A stretch of 64,000 nt of DNA. Source: Komagataeibacter sp. FNDCR2. GTDB lineage: Bacteria > Pseudomonadota > Alphaproteobacteria > Acetobacterales > Acetobacteraceae. A model generated the notes under the pieces. The model did no database searches. It saw nothing but the letters and a program-made list of their open reading frames with translations, and was not told the DNA's origin. A program made the position numbers and the translations under genes. Shown here piece after piece: positions 1-11,161 of this stretch (position 1 is its first letter; the number at the start of each line of letters is the position of its first letter). The stretch spans positions 2,865,001 to 2,929,000 of the forward strand of contig NZ_JAIWOU010000001.1 in NCBI RefSeq assembly GCF_021295395.1, read 5' to 3'.

Positions 1-2326
<2,326 letters not shown>

Positions 2327-2436
2327 CATCGCCACAATCGTGGCAACATACATGCACAGCAGTCATCCACTCTCAACACTCATACAAAACACACCAACCC
2401 ATCCACATCCTCTCCCCTCAATCAGGGGGACTGGAT

Positions 2437-2554
2437 GACCTGGTGGCCATGGCGGGGAATGATCCACCCGATCCCATCCCGAACTCGGCCGTGAAATACC
2501 CCAGCGCCCATGATACTGTGCCTTAAGGCACGGGAAAGTCGGTCGCCGCCAGGT
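2437..2554 (+). rRNA. 5S ribosomal RNA
   Basis: About 118 nt that start with gacctggtggccatggcgg and end with gccgccaggtct, so the terminal stem pairs. The internal conserved stretch cccgatcccatcccgaactc is the loop B/C signature of 5S rRNA. It lies about 110 nt after 23S and 20 nt before tRNA-fMet. The boundaries are set by the terminal stem and are good to a few bases. Confidence 0.95.
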
Positions 2555-2574
2555 CTTCCAATCCCCCTCACAAT

Positions 2575-2651
<77 letters not shown>

Positions 2652-2678
2652 AAACTTATTCAATATAATCAGCATGTT

Positions 2679-2708
2679 AAGCCGTCCGTAAGGGCGGCTT
2701 TCTGCGTT
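2679..2708 (+). terminator. Rho-independent terminator after tRNA-fMet
   Basis: aagccgtcc and gggcggctt form a stem with a four-base loop (gtaa), followed by a T-rich stretch. It ends transcription of the rRNA-tRNA operon as now arranged. It lies just inside the proposed island. Confidence 0.7.
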
Positions 2709-2887
2709 TCAGATACACCTGCAGGATGCGTATAGGATGCAAATGGGAGTGAAACTCCAGCGTAGTTTGGACTCATAACAAGGCTTTTCACGATGGCGTG
2801 AGCTTTATCGGCAGCCTTATTGATTAGTGGAAAGTGCGCGATCTGACGACGATACGCTCACCGGCGGAATCGCTGTCATGGGCGCTC

Positions 2888-3430
2888 TCAGCAGAGGTGC
2901 AGCAGTGTCAGCGCCATATAGGCTCGATCGGCAAAGGTGTCTTTCAGTTTGCGTAGTGCAGGGCACAACCGGCTATAGGCGGCCCGGTCCGTAGGGTAGA
3001 CCGGCACCGGCGGGAAATCGGCAAGGTCGGGGCGACAGCCAACGACAAACCTGAGCCCGATCTGCTTCACCGTGACATGGGTTTGCACAATGCCTGCCAG
3101 AGAATTACGGTCGCAGATGCCCAGAGCCTCAATGACAAGAGCTTTTGCCTGTTCGCACAGTTCGATCAGTGAGGACGCCCCGCGCGGGAACGAGAAATAG
3201 GTCGTGATCTGAAGTTCGGCGTAGCGTGGTGCTGGCCCACCCACCCGGTAGAGCCAGAACCGCTCACTACTGGTATCTTCCACCATTCGCCAAAGACCCG
3301 TTCCGGCCCGTCGGCGTATTTCACCTTCCGCCCCACGCCGAGCCAGATGAAGAACAGCGGCGGCTGGTCTGGCAGCGCTACCATTGCCTGCACTGATTGG
3401 TTACTCCCACCACGCCATTTCTCCTTTTTC
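2888..3430 (-). pseudogene. Relic of imuB 3' end joined to dnaE2 5' end
   Basis: Two overlapping minus-strand frames read as one decayed cassette. The upstream part (about 3430-3280) contains ADGPERVFGEWW, the signature of the C-terminal domain of ImuB, the Y-family-like partner in SOS mutagenesis. After a frame shift the text continues VEDTSSERFWLYR, again as in ImuB, and then runs straight into PRYAELQITTYFSF..RGAS and YPTDRAAYSRLC, the start of the PHP domain of error-prone polymerase DnaE2 (about 110 residues). The ImuB tail and the DnaE2 start are thus fused with the junction lost, and the remaining 900 or so residues of DnaE2 are missing. The last 20 residues match nothing I know. I infer the domain identities from memory of these families. 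Confidence 0.7.
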
Positions 3431-3456
3431 TTTCAACTCAGTCCTCCGTGTTCTCC

Positions 3457-6400
3457 CTATTGTCGCGAGGTTGTAGAGAACGTGCGGTGGACCGCGGTTT
3501 CCCATCGGTTCACTCGAAGTTCGTAGTCGTTGCCGATCCTTCGGGTTGAAAACTCTTCGAGGATATCGTCGGAGCGCGCGAGTTCGAAACCGGCGGGATC
3601 AAGCCATCGAATTAATGCGCCGCTCACGATCGGAATGACGCTATATCGCTGGCGACGACCATTGGTACCCGTCAGTCGGACGGTTTCGGCACCTTCCGCC
3701 GGTGCTGTCCGCTCCCTGCTTGGGAGGCTACCTTGCCATTGAAGGAAGAGTTGAGGATCGATCCAGTCGTCTGGATCAATGTCTTCGAATTCGTTGTTCA
3801 GCCAAGCATCGAATTCGGCGCGTCGGCCTACCGCTGCTTCTCGGGTTTGCGCTAGATTCTGGGATAAAGCGAACGCCACGAACGGGTCATGGGTCCCCCA
3901 TCTCAGAAGCTCGCGAGCCCAAAAGCCGAACCAAGGAAGGCCGGTAGTATTCTTCCACTCATCAAGCGAGGGAACGGCGAAAGGGTCTCTTGCACCCGTT
4001 GACCATGCTTGTGCCACTACGGCGCCGATGGCGACGCCTAGCCGAAATTCGAGGTTGTCGGCGACGAAGCGCTGCCAGGTGCGTAAGTCGTCAGCTTCGG
4101 GTGTCAGAGCGTCGGGCTCATGCATCCACCAGTCCAAGACATTTGTCCAAGTCCGGAGGATTTCCTGGTCCGTAGCCGTCTGGCGTACGCGAAATCCAAA
4201 TCCGCGATCGGCGGACAGCAGGTCGCCGATTTGCTCGAATACATTAATTCGCGCTTCTGCGTCGTCCGTGCCGTAGGTCGTTGCGGCAGCGATGAACTCA
4301 AGGACGCGTGGCGCGATCTGCTCGAAACGTCGGCCTACGAGTGGCGAGAAGCCGTATTGGTATAGACGGCGGCGTTCATCGGCATCTGGATAGACGGTTT
4401 CTACGATCGCACGCCCGCGCTGCACGAACGCGCGCTCGAGCCAGACCTCCTGGATTGCAGCCGCAGAGGTGAAGGTCGTGCGCCATAGTTCTGCTAGGTA
4501 CGCTTCCGCTCTCGCCCCCGTCATGGCCACGTCCTCCGCTCGGGTTATTTCCTCGAGGGCGTTCAGCAGAACACCATCCAGCTCGTCGAGTGTGTCGGCG
4601 AGCCTTGAGAGAGCGTCGGTGGCGCCTTCTCCAGCGGTGCCGCTGATGTCGGTGGGTAGAGTTTGCTCTAACCATTCGAGAAAATCGTCTGGATCAATGC
4701 CTAGGAGACGGATTGCTCGATCGTGGATCGCGTTGAGCAGAAGCGCCAATGGGCTTTCCACTTCGTCGGTGTCCTCTTCTTCAATCAGCAGCGACACGCG
4801 CAGCCGCTCGTAATCTCTCTGCAGTTCCCGAAGCTGGCTTCGTTGGACGGGTATAGTCCCCGCAGCGGTGGAGGATACCTGGGTCGGCAGGGCAATCAGC
4901 ATCATGCCCTCGATGCCCTTTGCGGTCCCCGGCCGACCCGCGCGGCCTGCGAGATTGCGGAGTTCGGAGGTGGAAAGAGGAGCGATAACTTGTGTCTGGG
5001 TTTCCTGATCCCACGATCGTCGTTTAAGTGATGTCAGAAATATGAGATCGAAGGGAAGATTGACGCCTTCGGTTAGCGTCGCGGTCGCGACCGTAATCGG
5101 ACATATTCGGCGCTCGATCATGTCAGTCATCAGCCGTCGTAGACGTTGCGGCATCTGGCCGTGGCTGGTGGCGATTCCACGATCGAGCAGGAAGAGTTCA
5201 AACGAATCTTCGCCGCAATAATCGATGCAAGCTGCCCGCGCTTCGTCGAACCTCGCCCGATTGGCTCCATTTGGCGCGGCAAAGCGCGGTACGGTGGCCC
5301 AACTGGCAAGTTCAAGGGCTTCTTTGAACCAGCGCATTGTTTGTTCGGGCTCTTGCGCGACGGAAATCAGGATGCGCTGGTCTTCCTCAACGAGGTGAAG
5401 CACAGTCCAAAGAACGCTCAGGCAATTGAAGCGATTGAGGCTGTTTCGCATGGCGGCCGGAAGCTGCGGCATCGGTTGCATGCGCAACGGCAGATATACC
5501 GGCTTTTCCTGGCCCCGAATGTAGAGCGTCCGGCCATTCATGATGTCTAGAAGGATACGGCCAGTGGCATTGGGTGCAGTTTCCAGAACGCCTATGACTT
5601 GGCGCGTGCTGCGATATCGGACGCCGACGGCTTGGGCGTCGCGACGGCCCTCGATCCATCGGGCGACTGGAAGGGCCGCGCCACCCGCGACGGCCGTGAG
5701 CGCGATGCGCACGACGTCGGGGCGCTGCGCTATCACCCGCGAGACGAAGTTCTCCAGTCGGATCGAACGGTTGCTGTGGTCTGAGAAGCTGACGCGGGTG
5801 TTTTCGTCGCCGTTCGGGACAATCTGATGCGCCTCGTCGAGGATAAGCAAGCGCAGGCGTGCTGTGATGATGGGGCCGAGATAGCGCATTAGTGCGTCGG
5901 CTTTTTCGACGGTGGCGATCAACACCGTCGGTTCGTCGCCCGTGAGCCAATAGTCAGTGATCCCCCAGTCCGCACCGCCGTAGAGCGCTGTGATGGTCAT
6001 TTCGTTCCCAAGCTCGGATCGGAGTTTGGTTTCGACCTCGCCGGCGAGCGCTCGCGACGGGACAAGGTAGATGGCGAGTGGAGCAAGGCCGTCATGCTCG
6101 CGCAGTAGCAACTCCTTGACGAGTGCCATGTTCGCGACGAGCGTCTTCCCCGAACCCGTTGGCGTGCAGAGTGCGAATGAAGAGTCGCTTAGCAGTCGAT
6201 CTAGGCCCTGAAGCTGCGAGGTCCATAGGATGCCTCGGCCACGGCTAAACTGATCGCGGGCATAGGCTGTGAGCTTTCCACTCCGGCCCGGGTTCAAAGC
6301 GGCAAGGGCGATCAGGGGACGATAGATGCTTGCGGCTTTATAGCTGTCTGCGACCTGCCGCATGAGCGATAGGACCAGTGACGCGTCATCGCTGAATGTC

Positions 6401-7107
6401 CTGGCGGCCATTTCGTCGAGCGCATAGAGCTTCGTCATGGCGGTCTCTAGACGCGCGTCGTCGCCGCGCCGCAGGCTGTCGGCAATCAGCCCAAGGCTGC
6501 GGACAAGCTCGACCGTGAAGAACCAACCGACGCGGTCGTCATCCTCATCCAACTCGTCTAGTTCGGTCCCCGGCTGGGCCAGTCGAAGCGACGCATCCGA
6601 TGCCGTCAAATCGGGATGGGCGTTCCAGAAGGCGGACGAGAGTCGAATGACGTCATCGAAGTCTGCTTTGAGAAAAGCGGCGTAGAGGGCAACACCGTCG
6701 TGCTCGGTGGTAATTTGCCTGAGAAGCCCAGAAGCCATCGCTGGCAGGCCTCCGAGTTGATAGGCTGCGGCCGCGAGAAGCTCGATCGGGACGACGACGC
6801 GCAGCGTGTCGGCGGCACGGGATAGCCATTCGAGGATTTCGCCGGTCCTGCGAATGCAATCGATCGCCCGTGCCGAGCTTGCACCTTCGATTTCCCGAAA
6901 AATGTGAGCCGCGTGCAAAAGGCGGCGGGCATCGGCGAGCTGTCGTATGGATTCACGCTTGGTCCACTGTATTGCAGGAACCTGCCAAGTCGTTTGAAGG
7001 CACCGCACATACGCGCGGGCTTGTGGTCGTGATAGTTCGTTTTCAATAGCGAGCGCCCTGCGCAAGGCGTCGGCAATTTCCAGGCGGTCTGCGTCTTGTT
7101 CGGGCAT
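3457..7107 (-). CDS. Ski2-like DEAD/DEAH helicase, probable defence protein (HamB-like)
   Basis: This 1216-residue protein has a superfamily 2 helicase core in its middle: Walker A CTPTGSGKT (about 315), motif Ia VPSRALAGEVE, Walker B LDEAHQ (about 424), motif III region LTAVAG, motif V ATLTEGVNLPFD and motif VI NLAGRAGRPG (about 720), which is the Ski2/Lhr-like pattern. About 300 residues precede the core and about 450 follow it, with no motif I can name. I chose the ATG at 7107 because AGGAGA lies 8 bases upstream and because it overlaps the stop of the nuclease fragment (TAATG). The open frame runs upstream to 7230 inside that gene. A GExK nuclease followed by a helicase is the layout of Hachiman (HamA-HamB). 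AbpAB is an alternative. The partner is truncated, so the system is probably dead. Confidence 0.8.
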   Translation of the reverse strand: MPEQDADRLEIADALRRALAIENELSRPQARAYVRCLQTTWQVPAIQWTKRESIRQLADARRLLHAAHIFREIEGASSARAIDCIRRTGEILEWLSRAADTLRVVVPIELLAAAAYQLGGLPAMASGLLRQITTEHDGVALYAAFLKADFDDVIRLSSAFWNAHPDLTASDASLRLAQPGTELDELDEDDDRVGWFFTVELVRSLGLIADSLRRGDDARLETAMTKLYALDEMAARTFSDDASLVLSLMRQVADSYKAASIYRPLIALAALNPGRSGKLTAYARDQFSRGRGILWTSQLQGLDRLLSDSSFALCTPTGSGKTLVANMALVKELLLREHDGLAPLAIYLVPSRALAGEVETKLRSELGNEMTITALYGGADWGITDYWLTGDEPTVLIATVEKADALMRYLGPIITARLRLLILDEAHQIVPNGDENTRVSFSDHSNRSIRLENFVSRVIAQRPDVVRIALTAVAGGAALPVARWIEGRRDAQAVGVRYRSTRQVIGVLETAPNATGRILLDIMNGRTLYIRGQEKPVYLPLRMQPMPQLPAAMRNSLNRFNCLSVLWTVLHLVEEDQRILISVAQEPEQTMRWFKEALELASWATVPRFAAPNGANRARFDEARAACIDYCGEDSFELFLLDRGIATSHGQMPQRLRRLMTDMIERRICPITVATATLTEGVNLPFDLIFLTSLKRRSWDQETQTQVIAPLSTSELRNLAGRAGRPGTAKGIEGMMLIALPTQVSSTAAGTIPVQRSQLRELQRDYERLRVSLLIEEEDTDEVESPLALLLNAIHDRAIRLLGIDPDDFLEWLEQTLPTDISGTAGEGATDALSRLADTLDELDGVLLNALEEITRAEDVAMTGARAEAYLAELWRTTFTSAAAIQEVWLERAFVQRGRAIVETVYPDADERRRLYQYGFSPLVGRRFEQIAPRVLEFIAAATTYGTDDAEARINVFEQIGDLLSADRGFGFRVRQTATDQEILRTWTNVLDWWMHEPDALTPEADDLRTWQRFVADNLEFRLGVAIGAVVAQAWSTGARDPFAVPSLDEWKNTTGLPWFGFWARELLRWGTHDPFVAFALSQNLAQTREAAVGRRAEFDAWLNNEFEDIDPDDWIDPQLFLQWQGSLPSRERTAPAEGAETVRLTGTNGRRQRYSVIPIVSGALIRWLDPAGFELARSDDILEEFSTRRIGNDYELRVNRWETAVHRTFSTTSRQ

Positions 7108-7606
7108 TATTCGGTCTCCTGCCAGAGGCTCGAATAGAGACCATCGATAAGTTGTTCGCCGTCGGTTAGGATGAGTTCGACGACTTGCAGATCGTGCGCC
7201 GCTGTATATTCTTCCGGCGCTTTTTTCCAATCGATGAGCACATCTAGAGCCTCGCGTCCACGCGCGCCGTTCCCGGCAATCAGAATGAGGTTCGTGCGCG
7301 GTAGAGGCGGCGCATTTTCCAAGGCGATGGCGCGGTCGATCGACAGGATCGCTGCCTGATGACCCTTGGGATCGCGCTGCTCAAGGAGGCGCTGGAGTTG
7401 GCGCAGCCCATGGGGAACGGCGGTATCGCGATTGACTTCGAACCAGACTCCGCGTCCCGATCGAGCGCGTTCGCCGGTCTCCTCGTCTTCTTCCCAAGGG
7501 CCGAGCATCAGCGAGTCCACTGCAGATGCTGTGAGCCGCTGGCGCCACTTCGCTTCTCCGGCGATGAAGCGGATGACTTCACCGGCAGCATTTAAGGATA
7601 AGCCTA
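7107..7606 (-). pseudogene. 5'-truncated nuclease with GExK motif (HamA-like)
   Basis: The frame is open from the edge of the IS at 7606 to a TAA at 7107. It gives about 165 residues with no native start: the first in-frame stop upstream lies inside the IS. Near the new N-terminus is FIAGEAKWRQ, a GExK motif like that of PD-(D/E)xK nucleases and of HamA/DUF1837. The part after it contains HGLRQLQRLLEQRD and ends in a short acidic tail. The stop overlaps the helicase start, so the two were translationally coupled. Loss of the N-terminal half probably inactivates it. Assignment to HamA rests on context and one motif. Confidence 0.6.
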
Positions 7607-8451
7607 GGCTCAGGACTCATTCCTTAAGATAGAAGATGAAGCTTGCTGCGATGTGGATTGCAGACATGAATGTATGAGCGCAGCGGTCGTATCTGGTCGC
7701 CACACGTCGCCAGTCTTTCAGCTTTGCGAACATGTTTTCGATCAGATGACGCTTTTTATACAGATGCCAGTTGTAAGGCGGCTTTGATTTCCGGTTCTTT
7801 TTCGGGGGAATACAGGCAGTGATATTGCGTTCTGCAAGCGATAACCTGATCCGGTTGCTGTCATAGCCTCTGTCCCCGATGACTTCTTCTGTCTCGTCGG
7901 AGAGATCTGCCAGCAGCACGTCTGCGCCTCTGAAGTCACTGACCTGTCCCGCAGTCAGATGAAGGCGGACAGGCCGGCCCAGACCATCGCACACGGCATG
8001 GGGTTTTGAGTTCAGGCCACCTTTTGTCCGTCCGATATGGCGGGGAAAAGCCCCTTTTTGAGCAGGGAGGCCGATGTCCGGTGCGCCTTGAGATGTGTTG
8101 CATCGATCATCAGGCGCTTTGAACGGCCTGCCTGTTCAGTCAGGGCGACAAGGATCCTGTCAAAGACGCCCAGGCGGCTCTACCGGATGAAGCGATTATA
8201 CAAAGTCTTGTGCGGGCCATACGCTTTCGGAGCATCTTTCCACTGAAGACCGTTGCGGATCACATAAACGATCCCGCTCAGAACACGCCGGTCATCCACG
8301 CGTGGGACTCCGTGAGCCAGAGGAAAATACGGGGTAATTCTCTCCATCTGGCTCTCAGACAGCAAAAACACATCACTCACAGGCTCATCCTCCCGAATGC
8401 CTGTGAATCATGAAACTCAGCTCAATTCAACAAATTAATAGGTCCTGAGCC
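7607..8451 (-). mobile_element. IS5-family (IS427-like) insertion sequence, copy 1
   Basis: An 845-bp element bounded by GGCTCAGGAC inverted repeats (7607-7616 and 8442-8451) and flanked by TA on both sides, as expected for the IS427 group. It is nearly identical to the element at 11699-12542 but in opposite orientation. On its left stands a nuclease gene without its 5' end and on its right an SDR gene without its 5' end, so this is not a simple insertion into one gene. Confidence 0.88.
7617..8380 (-). pseudogene. IS5-family transposase, interrupted
   Basis: The first frame starts at a GTG at 8380 and reads MSDVFLLSESQMERITPYFP, but stops at a TAG after KTLYNRFIR, where copy 2 has TGG (Trp). 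The second frame covers the DDE catalytic part, with HLTAGQ, GDRGYDSNRIR, KKRHLIENMFAKLKDWRR and a C-terminus ending FIFYLKE. The two parts normally join by a -1 frameshift at an A-rich run. Here that run carries an A-to-G change compared with copy 2. The nonsense codon makes this copy inactive by itself. Confidence 0.85.
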
Positions 8452-8452
8452 T

Positions 8453-9175
8453 AAAGTTTATGGCGTACATCTCGGTCCGGTATCGACGCCGTTTTACGAA
8501 GACGAAAATCCACGGCCAATCGGGCCGAATTTCTATTTCACCCAGCAATGCGAATTGCAGGCCCTTCATGAAGCCGGCGGCCCGGAATGGACGATCCTTC
8601 GCCCTGACGTGGTGGTGGGCGATGCTGCCGGGAATGCAATGAATATCGCGACCGTCATAGGTGCCTACGCCGCTATCTGCGCGGCCGATCAAGCGGCGTT
8701 CCGGTTTCCGGGATCATACACAACATATGATCGGTGTCTGGCCCAGGTCACGGATGCCCATGCGCTGGCTCGCGCCAGCCTGTGGGCAGCAACCTCGGAA
8801 GCAGCATGCGGTCAGGCATTCAATTACGTTCATGCGCCTTTCCGGTGGCGCCGGATCTGGGAGCGTCTGGCCCAGCATTTTGGTCTTATGGTGGGCGAAC
8901 CCATTCCGTTTTCACTGTCAGAGCATATGCCTGCACTTGAGCCGATCTGGAACCAGATCAGCAAGCACCTGGTACAGCCCGATTTTGACAAAGCTGTCGG
9001 CTGGGGGTTTGGCGACTTTGTGTTCGGCACAGAAGCCGATGTCGTGTCAGATATGACAAAAATCCGACTGGCCGGATATACGCAGGACGCCGATCCGCTA
9101 GCAGTTCTGATCAGCGCGATTGAACGCCAACAACAGCAAGGCGTGATTCCGCGCATAGGCATCCGCGAGGGGTAG
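8453..9175 (+). pseudogene. 5'-truncated SDR / PRISE-type NAD(P)-dependent reductase
   Basis: The frame is open from the IS edge. It reads KVYGVHLGPVSTPFYEDE, then NFYFTQQCELQALHE, WTILRPDVVVGDAAGNAMN and VGWGFGDFVFGTEADVVSDM, the pattern of extended short-chain dehydrogenases of the PRISE (progesterone 5-beta-reductase/iridoid synthase-like) family. The catalytic tyrosine region (FYFTQQ) is present. The N-terminal Rossmann part with the GxxGxxG cofactor loop, roughly 110-130 residues, is missing because of the IS. The remaining 240 residues cannot bind NADPH normally, so the gene should be dead. Confidence 0.75.
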
Positions 9176-9251
9176 CGGCAGTGTCTAGCGATCTGTCTTT
9201 CCGAGTTTGGCGATGTGTATGACAGTCCGATCAAATGGTCGGCGCAACTGA

Positions 9252-9476
9252 AAAAGTTGGCGCAGCAGTGATCTTCAATTCGGGGCGCATCCTATAAGCT
9301 TGCTATTTATATGGCAGACGGACGTTTTGAGCGGATCCGCCACTACTTCTGTAACTTTGAACAAAGGGCTTTCGGTTTCGCTAGCGGAGGGGCTTGCTAA
9401 TCATATTCAAGATCAGGCGCATGCAGAAAAAAGATTAGAGAAAGAGCTACTTAAACTCGCTTTATTCTCAACTTGA
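9252..9476 (+). pseudogene. Orphan reading frame without a start, unknown
   Basis: A 74-codon frame with no ATG or strong start, reading ...FIWQTDVLSGSATTSV and ending AEKRLEKELLKLALFST. The charged helical tail looks like real protein, but I do not recognise the family. It lies just inside the right repeat of the island and may be the end of a lost gene. Confidence 0.25.
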
Positions 9477-9501
9477 TATTGTCGCAATTTGAGAAGCAAT
9501 T

Positions 9502-9516
9502 CTGCCCCCGCAACCA
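9502..9516 (+). repeat. Putative attR, copy of tRNA-fMet 3' end
   Basis: An exact 15-base copy (ctgcccccgcaacca) of the acceptor 3' strand of tRNA-fMet at 2637-2651, in the same orientation. The bases before it match less well (attctg against atcctg). No rest of a tRNA precedes it. Confidence 0.6.
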
Positions 9517-9530
9517 CTTGCAGTTTCTGA

Positions 9531-9563
9531 AACCCCGCTAAGTCAACAGCTTAGCGGGGTTTT
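9531..9563 (+). terminator. Strong rho-independent terminator, probably native to the rrn operon
   Basis: ccccgctaag and cttagcgggg form a perfect 10-bp stem with a 7-base loop, followed by tttt. No gene ends just before it except the partial tRNA copy. If the island were excised it would lie about 15 bp after tRNA-fMet. Confidence 0.8.
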
Positions 9564-9620
9564 GCTATGCGTAAACTGAGGGTATATTCTGGGAAGCTGT
9601 TTAATTTCAGTTATTTAGGG

Positions 9621-9659
9621 GGTGTAGGTTCAAATCCGGGGTATCCTACCGCGCAACCA
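9621..9659 (+). repeat. Second tRNA-like 3' remnant
   Basis: The stretch contains gtaggttcaaatcc, a T-arm, and then tcctaccgcgcaacca, an acceptor end with CCA, with about seven extra bases between them. Like the copy at 9502-9516 it is followed by cttgc. It could be a second, diverged attachment site or a mangled tRNA half. I see no D-arm or anticodon arm upstream. Confidence 0.4.
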
Positions 9660-9736
9660 CTTGCGATTATCTGCATTGACGTAAGACGCTGTTACAATCA
9701 GGCTCAGAAGAGAATGTAATTTTAGCTTCCGGATTG

Positions 9737-11014
9737 ATGACCGATCTTATTCGAGACCTTATCCTTCGCTGGCGGGCCGATCCGGCAGGGACCTATCAGA
9801 GCTGGTTTTTATGGGATGAGCGCCTTAAGAACTTTCGCTCTATCCGCCGGGGCCTGCAGCAGGTCGTCGCCGAAATTGCCGATGGCACATTCGGGGTCGC
9901 CTATCGTGGCTCATCCCTGGAAACGGTTGTTCATTCGATTGCGGAGCAGCGTCAGATTTTCAAGGGTGCGGATCATGCGTTCCTGTGGAAGCCGAAGCTA
10001 CGGATTCCCGATATCTACGAAAATCCCGCCAATCAGAAAGCATTCGGGCAGCTTCTTAGTACCTGTCTGTGCTGCAATACCGAAGAGCATGTGGTTTCGG
10101 CCATTCATGCAATCGATGCCCGGAAGATAAAAGGGCTGGGACCAGCCGTCGCCAATCTGCTGTATTTCCTGCATCCGACGATCATGCCGCCTTTCAATAC
10201 GGCGATCGTGAACGGCTACAACGCCTTGACCGGATCAAAGGTGAAGCTGGGGCGATGGGAGGAATATCTTGCCATGCGGCAGAGTATCCTGAAGCTGAAT
10301 GCGACCTACCGTTCGCTGCTGTCCAATGATCTGGGCGCCATTGGAGGACTGCTGTTTGACCTCGGAAGCGGACGCTATACAGCGCCGCCTCTTGAGGATG
10401 ACGAAACAGCGCGAAAACTCTGGGAAGCCGATCTTCATCAGGTGAGGGAGCAAAGCGCAAAAGAGGCCCGGATCCTCGCCACGGAGCGGGAAACGGATCA
10501 TACCCATACCGAGATTCAGGGCTGGCTTCGCGATCTGGGGCTTTCTCTGGGTTACGATGTCTGGATTGCGGCCAATGATCGCAGTCGTCCATGGCAGGAG
10601 GGTAAGCTGGGGGATGGCTGCCTGTCGGTATTGCCGGGGTTCACGACGGAAACGCAGGGAGCGGAGTCAGTGCGTCTGATCGATGTCCTATGGCTGGACC
10701 GGGACAGCCACCGGATTGTTGCAGCCTTCGAGGTCGAGCATTCAACGACCATCTATTCCGGCATCGTGCGAATGCTGGATCTTGCTCTCGGGTCAGAGGC
10801 GCAGGTTCTGGAGGGACTATTCCTTGTCGCGCCGGACAAGCGGGAAGCCGATGTGCGGGAACAGTTGCGGCGGCCGGCCTTCAGCAGGATTTCTGATCTG
10901 AAAGTCCGGTATCTGCCTTATGGGGCGCTTGAGAAAAATCGCGAGGCAATCAGGCGCTTTGGCCAAGGACTGAAGCCTATCCGAGTCATATCCCATCTCC
11001 TTACGCCAGTATAA
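9737..11014 (+). CDS. Restriction-endonuclease-like protein (HhH plus PD-(D/E)xK type)
   Basis: This 425-residue protein has no signal peptide. Around residues 131-148 is IKGLGPAVANLLYFLHP, which resembles a helix-hairpin-helix DNA-binding element. The C-terminal third has IDVLWLD (Asp316) followed by AAFEVEHSTTIYSGIVRM (Glu332, Glu334), a pattern seen in type II restriction-like nucleases. I use the ATG at 9737; a TTG directly before it is in frame. It is followed after 150 bp by a methyltransferase fragment, so the two may once have formed a restriction-modification or related defence unit, though the methyltransferase is not clearly a DNA methylase. The family is known to me only as an uncharacterised REase-like group. 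Confidence 0.6.
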   Translation: MTDLIRDLILRWRADPAGTYQSWFLWDERLKNFRSIRRGLQQVVAEIADGTFGVAYRGSSLETVVHSIAEQRQIFKGADHAFLWKPKLRIPDIYENPANQKAFGQLLSTCLCCNTEEHVVSAIHAIDARKIKGLGPAVANLLYFLHPTIMPPFNTAIVNGYNALTGSKVKLGRWEEYLAMRQSILKLNATYRSLLSNDLGAIGGLLFDLGSGRYTAPPLEDDETARKLWEADLHQVREQSAKEARILATERETDHTHTEIQGWLRDLGLSLGYDVWIAANDRSRPWQEGKLGDGCLSVLPGFTTETQGAESVRLIDVLWLDRDSHRIVAAFEVEHSTTIYSGIVRMLDLALGSEAQVLEGLFLVAPDKREADVREQLRRPAFSRISDLKVRYLPYGALEKNREAIRRFGQGLKPIRVISHLLTPV

Positions 11015-11161
11015 TGGTGGTGACCGGAATGGGGGAGAGCAGACGGTTCGTTCCGGAGGAAACAACACACAAGATCGGACTCCACTCCTATTCTGTATCT
11101 TTTCGTGTCAATGCAGGAATGTTACTATTTTTATCTTAGATGAGGAGGGAAGGTCGCCGCT

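Larger units (their letters stand above)
2652..9516. mobile_element. Putative genomic island inserted at tRNA-fMet
   Basis: This 6.9 kb stretch is bounded by a direct 15-bp repeat of the tRNA-fMet 3' end. The cargo is accessory: an imuB-dnaE2 relic, a nuclease-helicase pair, an IS5-family element, a beheaded SDR gene and an AT-rich orphan frame. A strong rho-independent terminator stands 15 bp beyond the right repeat, where the rrn operon terminator would be if the island were removed. There is no recognisable integrase, so the element is probably immobile, or its recombinase was lost in the rearrangement around the IS. Confidence 0.5.

Noticed and set aside
3530-6825. Plus-strand and alternate minus-strand frames of 60-190 codons
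   Set aside because: Shadows of the helicase gene with no start signals and Arg/Pro-rich, unnatural composition.
8555-9175. Start of an SDR gene at 8555
   Set aside because: The frame continues upstream with conserved family text up to the IS edge, so the ATG-like codon is internal and the gene is truncated.
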